64,000 nucleotides of DNA, from NCBI GenBank assembly GCA_020881915.1, contig JAJFPB010000009.1, positions 372,001 through 436,000 on the forward strand, given 5' to 3'. Shown here in pieces: positions 10,090-20,467 of this stretch. The stretch is from Paramyrothecium sp. XJ0827. Its lineage: Eukaryota; Ascomycota; Sordariomycetes; Hypocreales; Stachybotryaceae. The number at the start of each line of letters is the position of its first letter. The first letter of the stretch is position 1. The translations under genes and the position numbers were made by a program. Under the pieces are notes generated by a model. That model made no database searches. It saw only the letters and a program-made list of their open reading frames with translations, and was not told the DNA's origin.

Positions 10090-12596
10090 ATGGAGGAGCC
10101 ACCTCGGCCGAGACAGGCGGCTTGCCTCGTGTGCCGTCGGAGCAAGATCAAGTGCGACTGGCAGCCCTTCGAGGACCGCTGCAAGAAGTGCATCCAGCTA
10201 GACGCCGAATGCGTGCGCCCCTCGTACCAGCCTGGCCGCCAGAAGGGCATCAAAAAGCAAGCATGCGCAATCACGTACCCTGCAGCTCATGATCCACTTT
10301 GACTGACATGCTCCTCAAAAGCAAGCGCACCGGGCTGGACAAGGCGCTCTACCAGATCCGCCAGGCCGTCAAGCGAGCCCAGGATGGGACACACAAGAGT
10401 TCCGAGGACGAGCAGGTCATATCTCACCTGCAGGACCTGCTCGGTGGAGGCGTGACTGGCGTTGCGTCGTCGAGCTCGCATCGTCTTGATTCCTCGGGTC
10501 TCGCGGATACGCCCGAGTCTGATAGAGACGATGAGATGAACTCCGACGAGGAAGAAGCCGCTGACCGAATTGGCTCCATGACTGTGGCGGGCCTGACGCA
10601 GCGTCCACAAGGCGACTTGGTCATTGACGACGCAGAGAATCCCCTTCAGCTGCTTGCCCGCGCGTCGTACATTCAGCCGTCGCCCGACTCACGATACGGC
10701 AGGTCGCCTCAGTCAGTGCAAGTCGCCTCCGTGACAGGGCGAGACGAACCCGGAAGTGACTTGGATGCTTTCTTCCTCCCCGCACGCGCACACCTCGATG
10801 TGTCCGACGACGTCGACCCGGTCTCGCTCGGTCTCGTCTCCGAGGAAGAAGCTGATTCGTTATTCACATTGTAAGCCCAAGAACTCACACCCTGGCGGAA
10901 TGCCTAACACCTTCGTAGTTTTCACCAAAGACTGGCGCACACTAGATGGGGACTTGATCCTAGACTATACACCGCCGAATTTACGCGCTCTCGCTCCTCC
11001 TTTCTCTTCACCTCCGTCATGGCCGCCTCGGCTCTCTTCATGCCGTCGTGCGCAGCGCTCTCCAAGCGGTTGTCAAATCATGCAAAGGTGCTCGCCCACC
11101 GAGTCTTCACCCGTCGCTTTCGATCAGTGGAGATTGTTCTTGCGTTTCTAGTCAATATCCCGTGGATGTTTCCCGGCAAGCAGAGCATGGATGATGAGAC
11201 GTGCACGTATATGGCTATGGCAAGTACCATGGCTACAGATCTGTCGTTGCACAGGTCCGTCGCCCCGACCGATCGGTTCCAATCAAGTGGAAGCATTGGC
11301 GTAGCCCGCGCCGACTATCTTGATCCTCGCGCAGCATTGTCCATAGACGGCTTCTTGGACGTTGATCCTCGGTCTGAGAAGGGCAGGTTGTTGCTTCGAA
11401 ACCGCGAGCGGTGTTGGATCGCACTGTTTGTCCTTGAGAGAGGGTGAGTCTGCTTGCTGCCTTTATTTGGCGGTGTGCTAACAATGTAGTGTAGCATGTC
11501 CTTGGCTCGAGGCCGCCCATTCTCTGTCCCAATCACCCAATCTTTGAAAGATTGCGACAATTGGCATAGGTCAGACTTAGCAGACCCGCAGGATGGCCCC
11601 CTGGTGTCGATGGCAGTGCTTCGGCGGGACTTGGTAAGTTGTACACGGCGATTGAACCTCTGCATGCAGGCTAATGAGGGCAGGATGGCCTTTTTGCCAC
11701 AGTCCGCGCCCTTTGTGACGGGTCTTGTAACCCTTCGAGCGACGGCTCCCTCGTAGCTCAATCGTACGCTCACCGATGATCTGCCTCGGGGCATACGCTG
11801 ACAACCTCTAGGATACAAGGCGCAATTGAACGATTTTTCGATCAGTGGTTCACAGAATGGGGGTTTGCCATTGGCACCGGTCCTGGTACGTGAAAACCCA
11901 ATCTCCGCGCTGTGACATAGCTCATGTTCTACAGAACGTCGGTTTCCTCCATACGTCGAAATTCTTGTGACACATACACGCCTCTCCATTTATGGTGGTG
12001 TAATCAACCATCCCACAGCACCATTAGAGGTCCGCAGATTCTTCCACACCGCGGGCCTATCATCAGCGCTCAATGTCATGCGAGTTTCCATACAGGGCGA
12101 AGCTCAGCTGCAGTCAATGCCTAACAACACGGCCATCATGGTGTCGTTCGCGGCATGTTTTGCGCTTACCTTGAGTGCCCACGCGACAGGCGAATCAGTC
12201 CTTGCCCCGAGCGTGCGCAATCTCATCGAGGAGGTGGCCACCGTGCTCATCAGGATCGGGAAAGTGACCAAGCATCGAAACGGGCTTTCTGTTCTATATG
12301 GCAAATACTTGAAGCAGATCGTCAAACGCGCAGCTACTGCGAATGCAGCTACGAACAATCCCATGGAGGCGCCACAGATGGCAGGAAACGAGAACCTATC
12401 GCTACAAAACGCTTTGCTGGATCAGCAGGATCCGGTGCTCTGGCCCGAAACATTCCAATTCTCCACAATGTCGGATGACCAGATTCAACAGATCCTGAAC
12501 GAGCCTGGGAATGATCTCGAGCCTTCATTTGGAGGCCTTTCTTGGGAAGATATGACAAACTTTGACTGGCTTTCTTGGCCAGAAATAGGTATCTAA
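10090..12596 (+). CDS. Zn2Cys6 fungal-specific transcription factor
   Basis: A nuclear DNA-binding regulator. The binuclear zinc cluster lies at the N-terminus: CLVC, six residues, C, eight residues, CKKC, six residues, C (about residues 12-40). A basic linker (RQKGIKNKRTGLDKALYQI) follows. The middle matches the fungal regulatory region (FHQRLAHTRWGLDPRLYT, SVMAASALFMP, DDETCTYMAMASTMATDLSL). Seven exons fit in phase: 10090-10256, 10322-10870, 10919-11443, 11495-11633, 11684-11763, 11812-11885 and 11935-12596, giving 731 aa. The first intron uses a GC donor. ATG 10090 is chosen because the zinc cluster starts ten residues later and no ATG lies upstream in frame. The target genes are unknown; the divergent hemerythrin-like gene is the nearest candidate. 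Confidence 0.92.
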
Positions 12597-12639
12597 AATA
12601 ATATGACGCAAAATGCATAATAAATCACCAAAATCACTG

Positions 12640-14005
12640 TCAAGGTTGGGCTACTTTCTCTTCAATCTTTAATCGACCAGGCTCCAGCCATGGAATTCCC
12701 ACCGTAGTCAGTTTTCGAAGCTGCTCCATCAAGACGAACGTCAACACCGTGTGAGGCCTGTCCATACTTAGCATCGATTCGTTATATCACAATGAATATA
12801 CTTACGTCAGTCTAAGCCACGCCGGCAACCAGCCTTTCATCAAGAATCGGGGACCCTCCTCGCGTAGGCCTGCCCGAAAAACGCCGCCCAATCCCTGTGC
12901 TAGTAGTCAGTATGGTATGTTGATCTGAAATTGGTTATCTCACCTCTTTGCCTGCGCTCGACTGCAAGCGACTCTTGAGCACATCAGCGGGGGCGCAGAG
13001 CGTGGTGGCCATGGTTCCGGCCGCTAATGATGAGGCAGCATGGGTGTAGATGTCGTCAGACAATCCTGCGGACCCGGTGAGGTATTGTTTGGCTGTTGAG
13101 TATCTGTTGGTAAACACTGGTCAGCCGATGGCGGAGTATTACAATCGAGGCAAGGGTGGTTTACGTGGCAATCTGAGAAACGTCTGCATCCATGTTAGCT
13201 ATATTTTCTCCGAAAGGGCAAGCTGGGACCTACTCATGAGGACGCTTCTGGCAATGTTCGCGGTGATGCCCTTTCCAAAAGCCTGCAGGCCTTCCTCGCG
13301 TGAAGTCCTCAAGAGGCCGGAGAAGGCGTTGCTGTATCCGAACCGCTGCGCCGGTGCCTTAGCACCATCTGCACACATGCGCACCAGAACAACCTCGGCC
13401 GGGTTCCCAATGAGGCCTGCAATGCCACCAGCAATGGCAGCACAGGTGATGTTGGAGCCTAGTGACAGCTTCGTCTCGCCCGAGTATCGCAGCCATTGTT
13501 GGGACAGGATGTTATGTAGGCCGAATCGCGCGGTGGAATAGGTGCCTTGGCGGAGTATCGAGGCCGAGAGACCAGCCCAAAGGGAAGGGATTCCTGTTCA
13601 AAATAATGTCAGGGTTTTTTCATTGAACTGCAGTCGAAGAGGTAAAGCGGAATGAACATACCGTCTGTGGCAGCGAACCGGTACATCAAGCTCAGCATAG
13701 GTGTTGGAGACTTCAGCACCTGCATCCGACTAATCATTGCAAAAACACAAATCAGTACCAAATACTGAGGAGATATCGACTTTGATGGCACTGACTATTT
13801 CGTCTGATCTAGAGGGTGTGCTACGGACATCGTGAGTAACGGCAGTGGAACAGACGGTCGAGGCCCAACTCACTGAAACAGACAGCCATGCAGGCTGCTG
13901 CACCACTGCGCCGCCGGTGTTAGTCAAAGCACCTCACTCAGTAGGCCAGAGTGATTCTGCTTACCCCAGCCAAAAAGGCTCCTTTGGCTTCTGCGTCGTG
14001 CTCAT
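12640..14005 (-). CDS. Mitochondrial dicarboxylate carrier (SLC25 family)
   Basis: A mitochondrial inner-membrane exchanger of dicarboxylates (malate, succinate) for phosphate. Three carrier repeats are visible with signature motifs HPLDQTKYRMQ, NPAEVVLVRM and APADVLKSRLQ. The second repeat and its flank (MCADGAKAPAQRFGYSNA) and SLWAGLSASILRQGTYST are characteristic of the fungal DIC subgroup. The start MSTTQKPKEPFWLGG runs directly into the first helix; there is no presequence, as is normal for carriers. Nine exons are needed, including ones of 32, 25 (13796-13820) and 19 nt (13165-13183). All junctions are GT-AG and in phase. The stop is TGA at 12640-12642. It is divergent from the AhpD-like gene (336 bp apart). 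Confidence 0.92.
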
Positions 14006-14341
14006 AATTCAGGTTAAACTGACAATTCTGACGAAAGCCCTCTTGGCTCCCACAACGCATGGCAAGCCATCCCCTTACACGCGTTGCTTAATACTGCCGT
14101 GGGCTTCGTTCTCGGATTTCAAAAGTACGCCCGGCAATATGCGGGGAAATGCACTATGACATGGTTCGGAGACGTCGGGAATCGGCGTTCCGTCGGCGCC
14201 AGTTCTGGGCTCCGGCCGCCGCTGGTCCTTGTCAATTGGATCGCCCAGAGCTACGTAAAGCTTCGGCTTAAAACTCCTGCAGCACGCAATTGAGCAGAAG
14301 CAAACGGTCACCCAGTACCAGACAGGAACTACAGTTCAGCG

Positions 14342-15256
14342 ATGTCCAAGCTATCTGCTTCGCTCAAGGCGCTCGTCAACGCCCCGTTTGCGCGCCCAGG
14401 GCCGCTCCCCGCGCCGCGTCAGGCACATGAGTTGTTCCAGTCGATTGCGCGGGAAGCTTCGAGACAGAATGTCGGCGTGCGCTCATGGCTCGCAATCTCG
14501 GTAGGTTGAGAAGCCCCCTGCAGCAGTTGGAGCGCTTGGCTGACCACGATTGTTGAATAGACCGCTACAACTTTCACCCTCAACTCCCCCGACTCCCTAC
14601 CCGTTCTCCATCGCGTCGCATCGGCCGACAGCTCGCTGGGTGGCGTAAAGGCTGCTGAGTTCATTCGCGAGGTTGGCCTCAAGTGCATCAGCTTCAACGG
14701 CATCCCGCGAACCATCAATTGCCTCAACGCGTTCCACGCTTCTCTACCACAAGACATCACATCCAAGCTGAGCACGAAACCCAGTCGAAAACCAACGCGG
14801 GAGAACCTTGAGGACGGTCTGGCGCGAGGCCGTGGCTTGTGGGATTCGGTGTACCGCCCGTACGAGGATAAGCTGTACGAGAAGCTGGCTGTCGCGCACC
14901 CCGATCTGCCCATGTTCATCCTCAGCCACAACTACGCCGGTCTTCTGAGCGACCCTCCCACAGAGGAGCGAGGCACATTGGAGAGCGTTGGCAGAATCCA
15001 CACGTCCTTGGTGGCAGTGTCGTGCCTGCGCGCGCAGACGGGCGTGGGCCCGCAGGTGCTGTCGCACGTGTTCGGTCTGAGGAAAGCATTGGAAGACGGG
15101 TCATTCCAACAGGATAAGGACGGCGAGAGCGAGGAGACTGTCCAGTGGCTGGCGAGTGACGAGGGTGGCGAATGGATCTTGAACACTGTAGACAGTATCG
15201 TCAAGACGATGGGCGGCTCCACCTTTGCACCTCCATCAAGAGAGTCGAAGCTATGA
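14342..15256 (+). CDS. AhpD-like / carboxymuconolactone-decarboxylase-fold protein (probable)
   Basis: Two exons, 14342-14500 and 14561-15256, join in phase (ISTATTFTLNSPDS) to give 284 aa starting MSKLSASLKALVNAPF. The central helix pair VGLKCISFNGIPRTINCL resembles the AhpD-like fold found in many conserved fungal proteins of unknown function. The usual AhpD CxxC redox pair is not present; a single Cys lies in this segment. A basic, hydroxylated N-terminus could be a weak mitochondrial presequence, but this is inference. The gene shares a 336-bp divergent promoter with the mitochondrial dicarboxylate carrier. Family assignment rests on remembered resemblance and is moderate. Confidence 0.6.
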
Positions 15257-15732
15257 CGTAGATAGAATAGAAAGTATGTAAAAGGAACCGGTCAAATAAA
15301 CAAAAGTCAATAATGACCTTTCGTAACTTTAGATGTGACAACACGATCGTATGATAACCAGTAGCTGGCGAGTGAGGACACCGGCGAATTGATGCTACTG
15401 CCTATCGGGCAAGGTCTATGACCCATAACTGTTCAGGAATGAATGAACCATACTAGTAACAAAAACTTTCTCCTGTTATTGTGAGTTGTTGAAGGCGGCC
15501 CTAGGAGCTTTCCTAGTTTCCTGTCGCTCGGCAAAGTCACAATCATGAAAATGTCCACTTAAATTTTAATTCAGCTTGCTTTGACTTGATTCCTCTGAAT
15601 TGCGCTATAATTGTACTGATCTTGACTGACATAGGCACAAGGAGAAACCACTAGTTGGCCAATCGATAATTATGACCTTCTCTTTTATCGATATCGACGT
15701 TGCGCCATGGATCATTCCGAAACCCCGAGCTT
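15257..15732. other. Intergenic spacer between convergent genes
   Basis: 3' flanks of the AhpD-like gene (plus) and the cyanovirin-N-like gene (minus). No ORF or repeat is supported. Confidence 0.5.
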
Positions 15733-16353
15733 TCAAATGCCCTTAATGCCGTGGCACAGGAGGTCGCCGTTGTCATTACCGACAATGGGGCCTGTACGCG
15801 CGAAGAGAAGATGGTTAGCATCCAACGCAAGGGCCATGAGGCCATCAGAGGAAAGTATCACATACCTAGGTTGATCTGAGACCATTGCACCCTGCCGTCG
15901 CACGCGCTGCAATTGCATTCCAAGACTACGCCATTCAATTTGCATTGGGGTACACTGCATGAGAACCCATAATTGCCCCTTGTATCGTGAGCTTTTCTGG
16001 TCGTGCCACATTGCGGAGTGATAGCTGAATAAGAAGACTTACCTGGGAGAGCTTGTCAACCGACCGCATGTGTTGGCTAAGCAGTTGTAAAGGCTAAGTT
16101 GGGACGATTTCCATTGCCCGTTGACAGTTCTGCAGGTTGCGTAAAGAATACTCTTGTACGTTGTGCCCAGACCGATGTCTCGGCAAGACGCATCAAAGCC
16201 TCCAAACATGAGGCTTTCCCTGCTGCTGCTGACTTCCAACGTGTCATTTGCTGAAGGAGCAGTGGCAGTGGCCTCTGTCAACGTAGGAGCTACAACGAGG
16301 GCATTGGCACCCAAGACGGCTAGGCACGCCAGGAATCCTGTAATCAGCCTCAT
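15733..16353 (-). CDS. Secreted cyanovirin-N homology (CVNH) lectin-like protein
   Basis: A small secreted protein of 160 aa in three exons: 16043-16353, 15866-15978 and 15733-15791. A signal peptide (MRLITGFLACLAVLGANA) is followed by a Thr/Ala-rich linker. The CVNH pattern then begins: FDASCRDIGLGTTY, then ILYATCRTVNGQW and LSLYNCLANTCGRL, then after introns NYGFSCSVPQC, LECNCSACDGRVQWSQINL and the closing NDNGDLLCHGIKG. Two homologous halves with conserved Cys and Asn-Gly-Asp turns fit a mannose-binding lectin fold. Extra Cys residues suggest four or five disulfides. A TATA-like box lies about 125 bp upstream. The ligand and role are unknown; fungal CVNH proteins can be developmentally or host regulated. 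Confidence 0.88.
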
Positions 16354-16474
16354 ATTGATGGAAAGCGAAATGCGCAGTAGCGAGGATAGGATTAAGATGT
16401 GCTTTGCTGTGAAGGAATGAGCGGGTGAGGTCTCTGGAAAAGGTTGAACTGGTGCAGGAAAAAATAGGCGTGGC

Positions 16475-16481
16475 CTTTATA
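16475..16481 (-). promoter_or_regulatory. TATA-like box of the CVNH gene
   Basis: The minus strand reads TATAAAG about 125 bp before the ATG at 16353, in a suitable position for a core promoter of a secreted-protein gene. Confidence 0.5.
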
Positions 16482-18255
16482 TGTTTTTTTAAGGTCAGAT
16501 AACCATCGATAGTATAAGGTCTCACTCGCATTAAACATCCTGGTAAAATACCTCAATCAACCCATGTGCCCTGTCTGCTCATCCTATCCATGTCTATACC
16601 TTCCAAATTTCACATATCTTATACAACGTGGCCTCTTACTCTCACACAATGTTCTGATGCTAGAACAGGAATGGGTTGGTATCTGCGTTACCATGGCTCT
16701 CGCAGAATGCAAGGCGGTGAGTTCGACAAACAAGCGAAATGGAGCTGTGTATCATTCTTCTGCTCGATATGATTTAGCCTGGAGGCATGTGATTTGTGTG
16801 TTGCAGGTCCGAGAAGCTAATGTAGACTACCCTTGAGAGAAAATGCAATAGTTCATCCTTGGCTAGATGGACTGCTTCACTATCCTTGGTGGAAATTCTT
16901 CCTTGAGCATAATTCATGTGTAAGCTCCAAGTGATATCCACTTGGGTGCGGCACAGCAGTAAAATCCAATAGACCTTATGTGGGTGCTCTGCTGTGCCGC
17001 ATTATCCTGGACTTGTTGCTGCGCCGCTTGATGCTGTGCCGCTTCCTTGGTGCGTAAACCTTGCAGGTCAGGATGATATGAGAGATCTTTTGTCCTTGAG
17101 ATTTTTTCAAGCCGTATAAGCGTCTGACCGAAGTTCCAAAGTGTCCCAGAGCCATCTAACATCAGGGCAAGAATACCCGAGACTTGATGCGGATGTTTCT
17201 GCCCATTTCACCTTTCTCTTGATGCAAAGCTTTAATGGAAACTCACCAAATCATCAAAAACAGGATAAATTTTGATTCCCGCGATAATGCAAACCAAACT
17301 GACGAAATTTAGACAACCACTTGTGGTCCATGGCATCCAGCTTATCTCATGAGCGCCCAGTCACGGAACTCGACCCCAACCGCTACCTCCGCAGCAAAAC
17401 TCTGCAGTAGAACACGTATCCCTTTCTATGGCGTGTCCTGGTCATTGCATAATGAGAGTCTATTGGGTTGTGGCTTGCTCAAACTTTGGTGTTTCTAGCA
17501 TTCTTCAAACTCATGAATTTGAACTCACGCAACATTCTGAAGATGATCATGAAGGCCGTGACAGGGTCAAAAGCACTTCGAAACAGCACTCCGATATTGC
17601 TAAAGGTGTTGCCAACTCAGCAAGTCGCAATTAGCGGTTACAAGAATGCCAAAACGAACCTCATTCCATGGCGCAACAGTCTTGACTTGTCATCATGCCT
17701 TCAACTTGACACATATTCTCAAACCGGGCATATTTACTCCATGCAGACACACAGAAACTGTCAAAGAGCAGTTATAGGCGGGTCGAAGCCATCTCTGGAG
17801 CTTCATTGGACTGAGAACACCGCAACGCCATTCCTCAATGTGATCTCTCGTGTTGGTTTTGCGATATATCAGGTAAACCGGGATTATTATGCGACAGATG
17901 CCCTCATTTCGAGCCATACAAACTAGGCCAGTGGTCTTGACTAGATGCCAAGAACAAGCTTGGGCTTCTAGAGATGCTCTAACAAGCCAAAGTAATGACT
18001 AGCAAAACACCAGACACCCCCTGTAGCGCCTTGCTCTTGGCTTGGTTATTAAGCGGTGCTGACCAGCGAAGTCAAGGCTCACCTGTCAGCCCAGGCACAC
18101 TGTCCGGAATCTAAGCCAGTAACATCCAATCTCATCTTTCGTCGGGCCGTAAACTGGGTCTCAAATTTCTCGCCTGTAAACCTCACACATCGAGGTGCTG
18201 CTCGACCGCCTGACAGCTCTGACGCACCAGCACGCTACAGAGTGCTCTGCAAACC
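16482..18255. other. Gene-poor spacer with nested palindromes and unrecognised ORFs
   Basis: It contains a cluster of inverted repeats at 16927-17050 (separate entry). A plus-strand ORF of 152 codons at 17468-17926 and a Gln/Ala-rich minus-strand ORF at 16914-17162 lack recognisable motifs, and neither is called as a gene. No tRNA is seen. Confidence 0.45.
16927..17001. repeat. Nested inverted repeats
   Basis: A 7-bp stem CCAAGTG/CACTTGG with a 5-nt loop (16927-16945) is followed immediately by TGCGGCACAGCAG (16947-16959). Its exact reverse complement is CTGCTGTGCCGCA at 16989-17001. The core GCTGTGCCGC recurs once more downstream at about 17033-17042. This looks like the end of a mobile element or a structured repeat; no transposase is visible. 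Confidence 0.6.
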
Positions 18256-19722
18256 ATGCTTGACTCATCCGAAATAGCAGCGCATCCTCAAACCTTGGTT
18301 CTAGAGCCTCTGCAGTCAGGCTTTAAGATATGGAACGATGCCATCGATGATGAGACACAGCGAGGATCAATTCAAAAGGTCATCGTACAAACTGCTCCAC
18401 CAAACATCCGTGCCGACAATCACCATCGTGAGCCACTAGCTTGGTTTGACGGGCACAATGCCGGCCGCGCTGCACAACCCGCTGACTACGGCGATGAGCC
18501 GCGCACTTGGCTTCATTGGCAAAGGCAATTAGGGCGGGGTGACTGGCCACAGTACACCGAGTCCATCTCGCGGCTCGCAGAGTTGCCCAACTTGGAGCAC
18601 ATGCATTTACGATTCACCAAAGTGTGCAGGGGTAAAGGTGCTACAATTTATGACGAGCATGTGGAGGAGCCGCATAGGCGTATCGCGACGTTGGTGGCCG
18701 TCTTCTCTGCTTTGAATCTGCGTTACAAGAACGCCAATGCAACCAAAGTCCGCATCCTAACGATTGAGAACCTTCAAAACATGCCACTGGACGACTTTAC
18801 GTCATCTGAGAGCTTCAAAGGCGTCGTACAGTATCTTGAAGAGCTGCACCTATTGGTTGCCGATCAGCACACAGAACATGCCCCTGATTACGACCTGTTC
18901 CATGACGAACGGCAACAAGCAGAGTCTTATATCCGCAATCAGTGGCTCATACCCCTTTCGAAACAGCTTACGTCTCTGAGCATATACTTTCGGAATCCCT
19001 GGGGTCTAATGCCGGGCTATTTTGATGGTCGGGATCTTCACTTTCCTCGGCTCAAGAGACTCAACTTGGGCAACTATGCTGTGGCACACGATTATCAATG
19101 GGACTGGGTGCTTGCACAGAAATCCTTGGCATCTCTTCAGCTTGATGAATGCATCATCGCATCGTTCATCGCAAATGAGCCCAAATACATGGAAAAATGG
19201 GCCGTAGCTACGGATGGATGGAGGTCGATCCCGCCGGCTATGTTCGGCTTTCCTGATGGAATCTATGAAACATTCTTCTATCCTGGGACATGGGCGACAG
19301 TCTATAATCGAATACGAACCGACTTGCCAAACCTAGTCGATTTTCGCTTTAACCCTAATTCCACGTCCACGCATCCATTCCTAGAATTGCCTTACTGTGT
19401 AGGGCGGCATCTTCATTCCCAGCATTTTTTTAGTCGCTACAACGCATTCGAAATCGGTATCTTGCCGTCAGAGTGGATCGACCCCAATTACGAATACGAT
19501 ACCACACTGGAATTTGGTCCCGGAGCCCCCTCTGACCTGGACGAGCAGGAAGACTATCAGACGGCGGAGCTACTGCCGAGCTTAGATCGTCATAACGAAA
19601 CAGAGCATGATGATAGGAAAGAATTGGAAGCTTTGTTGGAGACTGTGAGACTGCGCCAACAAGAAAAGGGTCTAGGCAGCTTGCAAGGTTTATCACCAGA
19701 AGTTCGGCCGCGTTTGGGGTAG
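18256..19722 (+). CDS. F-box/LRR-type fungal protein lacking a visible F-box
   Basis: A single-exon ORF of 488 aa. It begins close to the part that normally follows an F-box in fungal F-box proteins (TLVLEPLQSGFKIWNDAI). It continues with irregular leucine-rich segments (LPNLEHMHLRF, VVQYLEELHLLVADQH, FPRLKRLNLGNYAV, LASLQLDECI, LPNLVDFRFNPN) and ends in an acidic, Gln/Glu-rich tail. Such proteins are usually substrate receptors of SCF ubiquitin ligases. No F-box sequence is visible upstream in any frame, and the frame has TGA stops just before ATG 18256. Either a first exon was missed or the gene has lost its F-box. Function as a ligase adaptor is therefore uncertain. Confidence 0.7.
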   Translation: MLDSSEIAAHPQTLVLEPLQSGFKIWNDAIDDETQRGSIQKVIVQTAPPNIRADNHHREPLAWFDGHNAGRAAQPADYGDEPRTWLHWQRQLGRGDWPQYTESISRLAELPNLEHMHLRFTKVCRGKGATIYDEHVEEPHRRIATLVAVFSALNLRYKNANATKVRILTIENLQNMPLDDFTSSESFKGVVQYLEELHLLVADQHTEHAPDYDLFHDERQQAESYIRNQWLIPLSKQLTSLSIYFRNPWGLMPGYFDGRDLHFPRLKRLNLGNYAVAHDYQWDWVLAQKSLASLQLDECIIASFIANEPKYMEKWAVATDGWRSIPPAMFGFPDGIYETFFYPGTWATVYNRIRTDLPNLVDFRFNPNSTSTHPFLELPYCVGRHLHSQHFFSRYNAFEIGILPSEWIDPNYEYDTTLEFGPGAPSDLDEQEDYQTAELLPSLDRHNETEHDDRKELEALLETVRLRQQEKGLGSLQGLSPEVRPRLG

Positions 19723-20360
19723 ATATTGACATGCTGAGCATACGTCACTTCCTCCGTTCAACAGGTTAATTCGCGGCAAAGGCTTGGACATTCTTCCTGG
19801 CTGAATTGACTGCTACAGTCACCTTGCAGTGCATATGCAGAATTGTGTCTATTCTTTCTGAGTGAAAGCAACAGTGACAACCAGTCGAATCTTATGGATG
19901 CCGTCCATCAAAGTATAGTGGTCATCCCCCGGATCGACTATGTGCTTGTTTTGTTAAGTTCCCGGGTCTTGGAGGTGTTCTCAGATAGGAGGTAGAGTGA
20001 CGCAATGCGAAAAGGCAGGCTTTCACGAGGCCTCACGTAAATCTGCAAGTCTGGTGCTTACCGGAAGATTCAGTCGGCCGATATGTGGTCAGCTTACAGT
20101 GTTGGCTTGGCAAAAGGATGGATACCTGCACACTGTGGGCCATGAAGCCAGGCAACATGGTGACATGGGAGACTGTGCCAGGTATCCTCTAGTGTCTAGG
20201 AAGCATGCATGTTGGCCCCCAAAGTGGATAGAGCATGCACGCAGCTTCGCAGGCCTATCATGTTGGAGTCTGAGTCAAGTGATTGGGGTTGTCAACCAAC
20301 TGACTTGCCGGTTAGGAGTGTCGGGGCACAGCCAACTTGATCAAGGGAACAAACGGCAAG
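19723..20360. other. Intergenic region, upstream of the flavoprotein gene
   Basis: No supported ORF. It holds the promoter of the thioredoxin-reductase-like gene at its right end. Confidence 0.5.
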
Positions 20361-20367
20361 TATATAA
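20361..20367 (+). promoter_or_regulatory. TATA box of the thioredoxin-reductase-like gene
   Basis: TATATAA lies about 100 bp upstream of the ATG at 20468, in an otherwise pyrimidine-rich leader. A 25-bp-period tandem repeat (AAGCCATCAG at 20415 and 20440) lies between them in the likely 5' UTR. Confidence 0.6.
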
Positions 20368-20467
20368 CTTCCCTGACTCGGCCTCACCTCATTTACTCAC
20401 CCACAAGCTTTCACAAGCCATCAGTACACTACTACGCATAAGCCATCAGCACACTACTCCGAACAAT

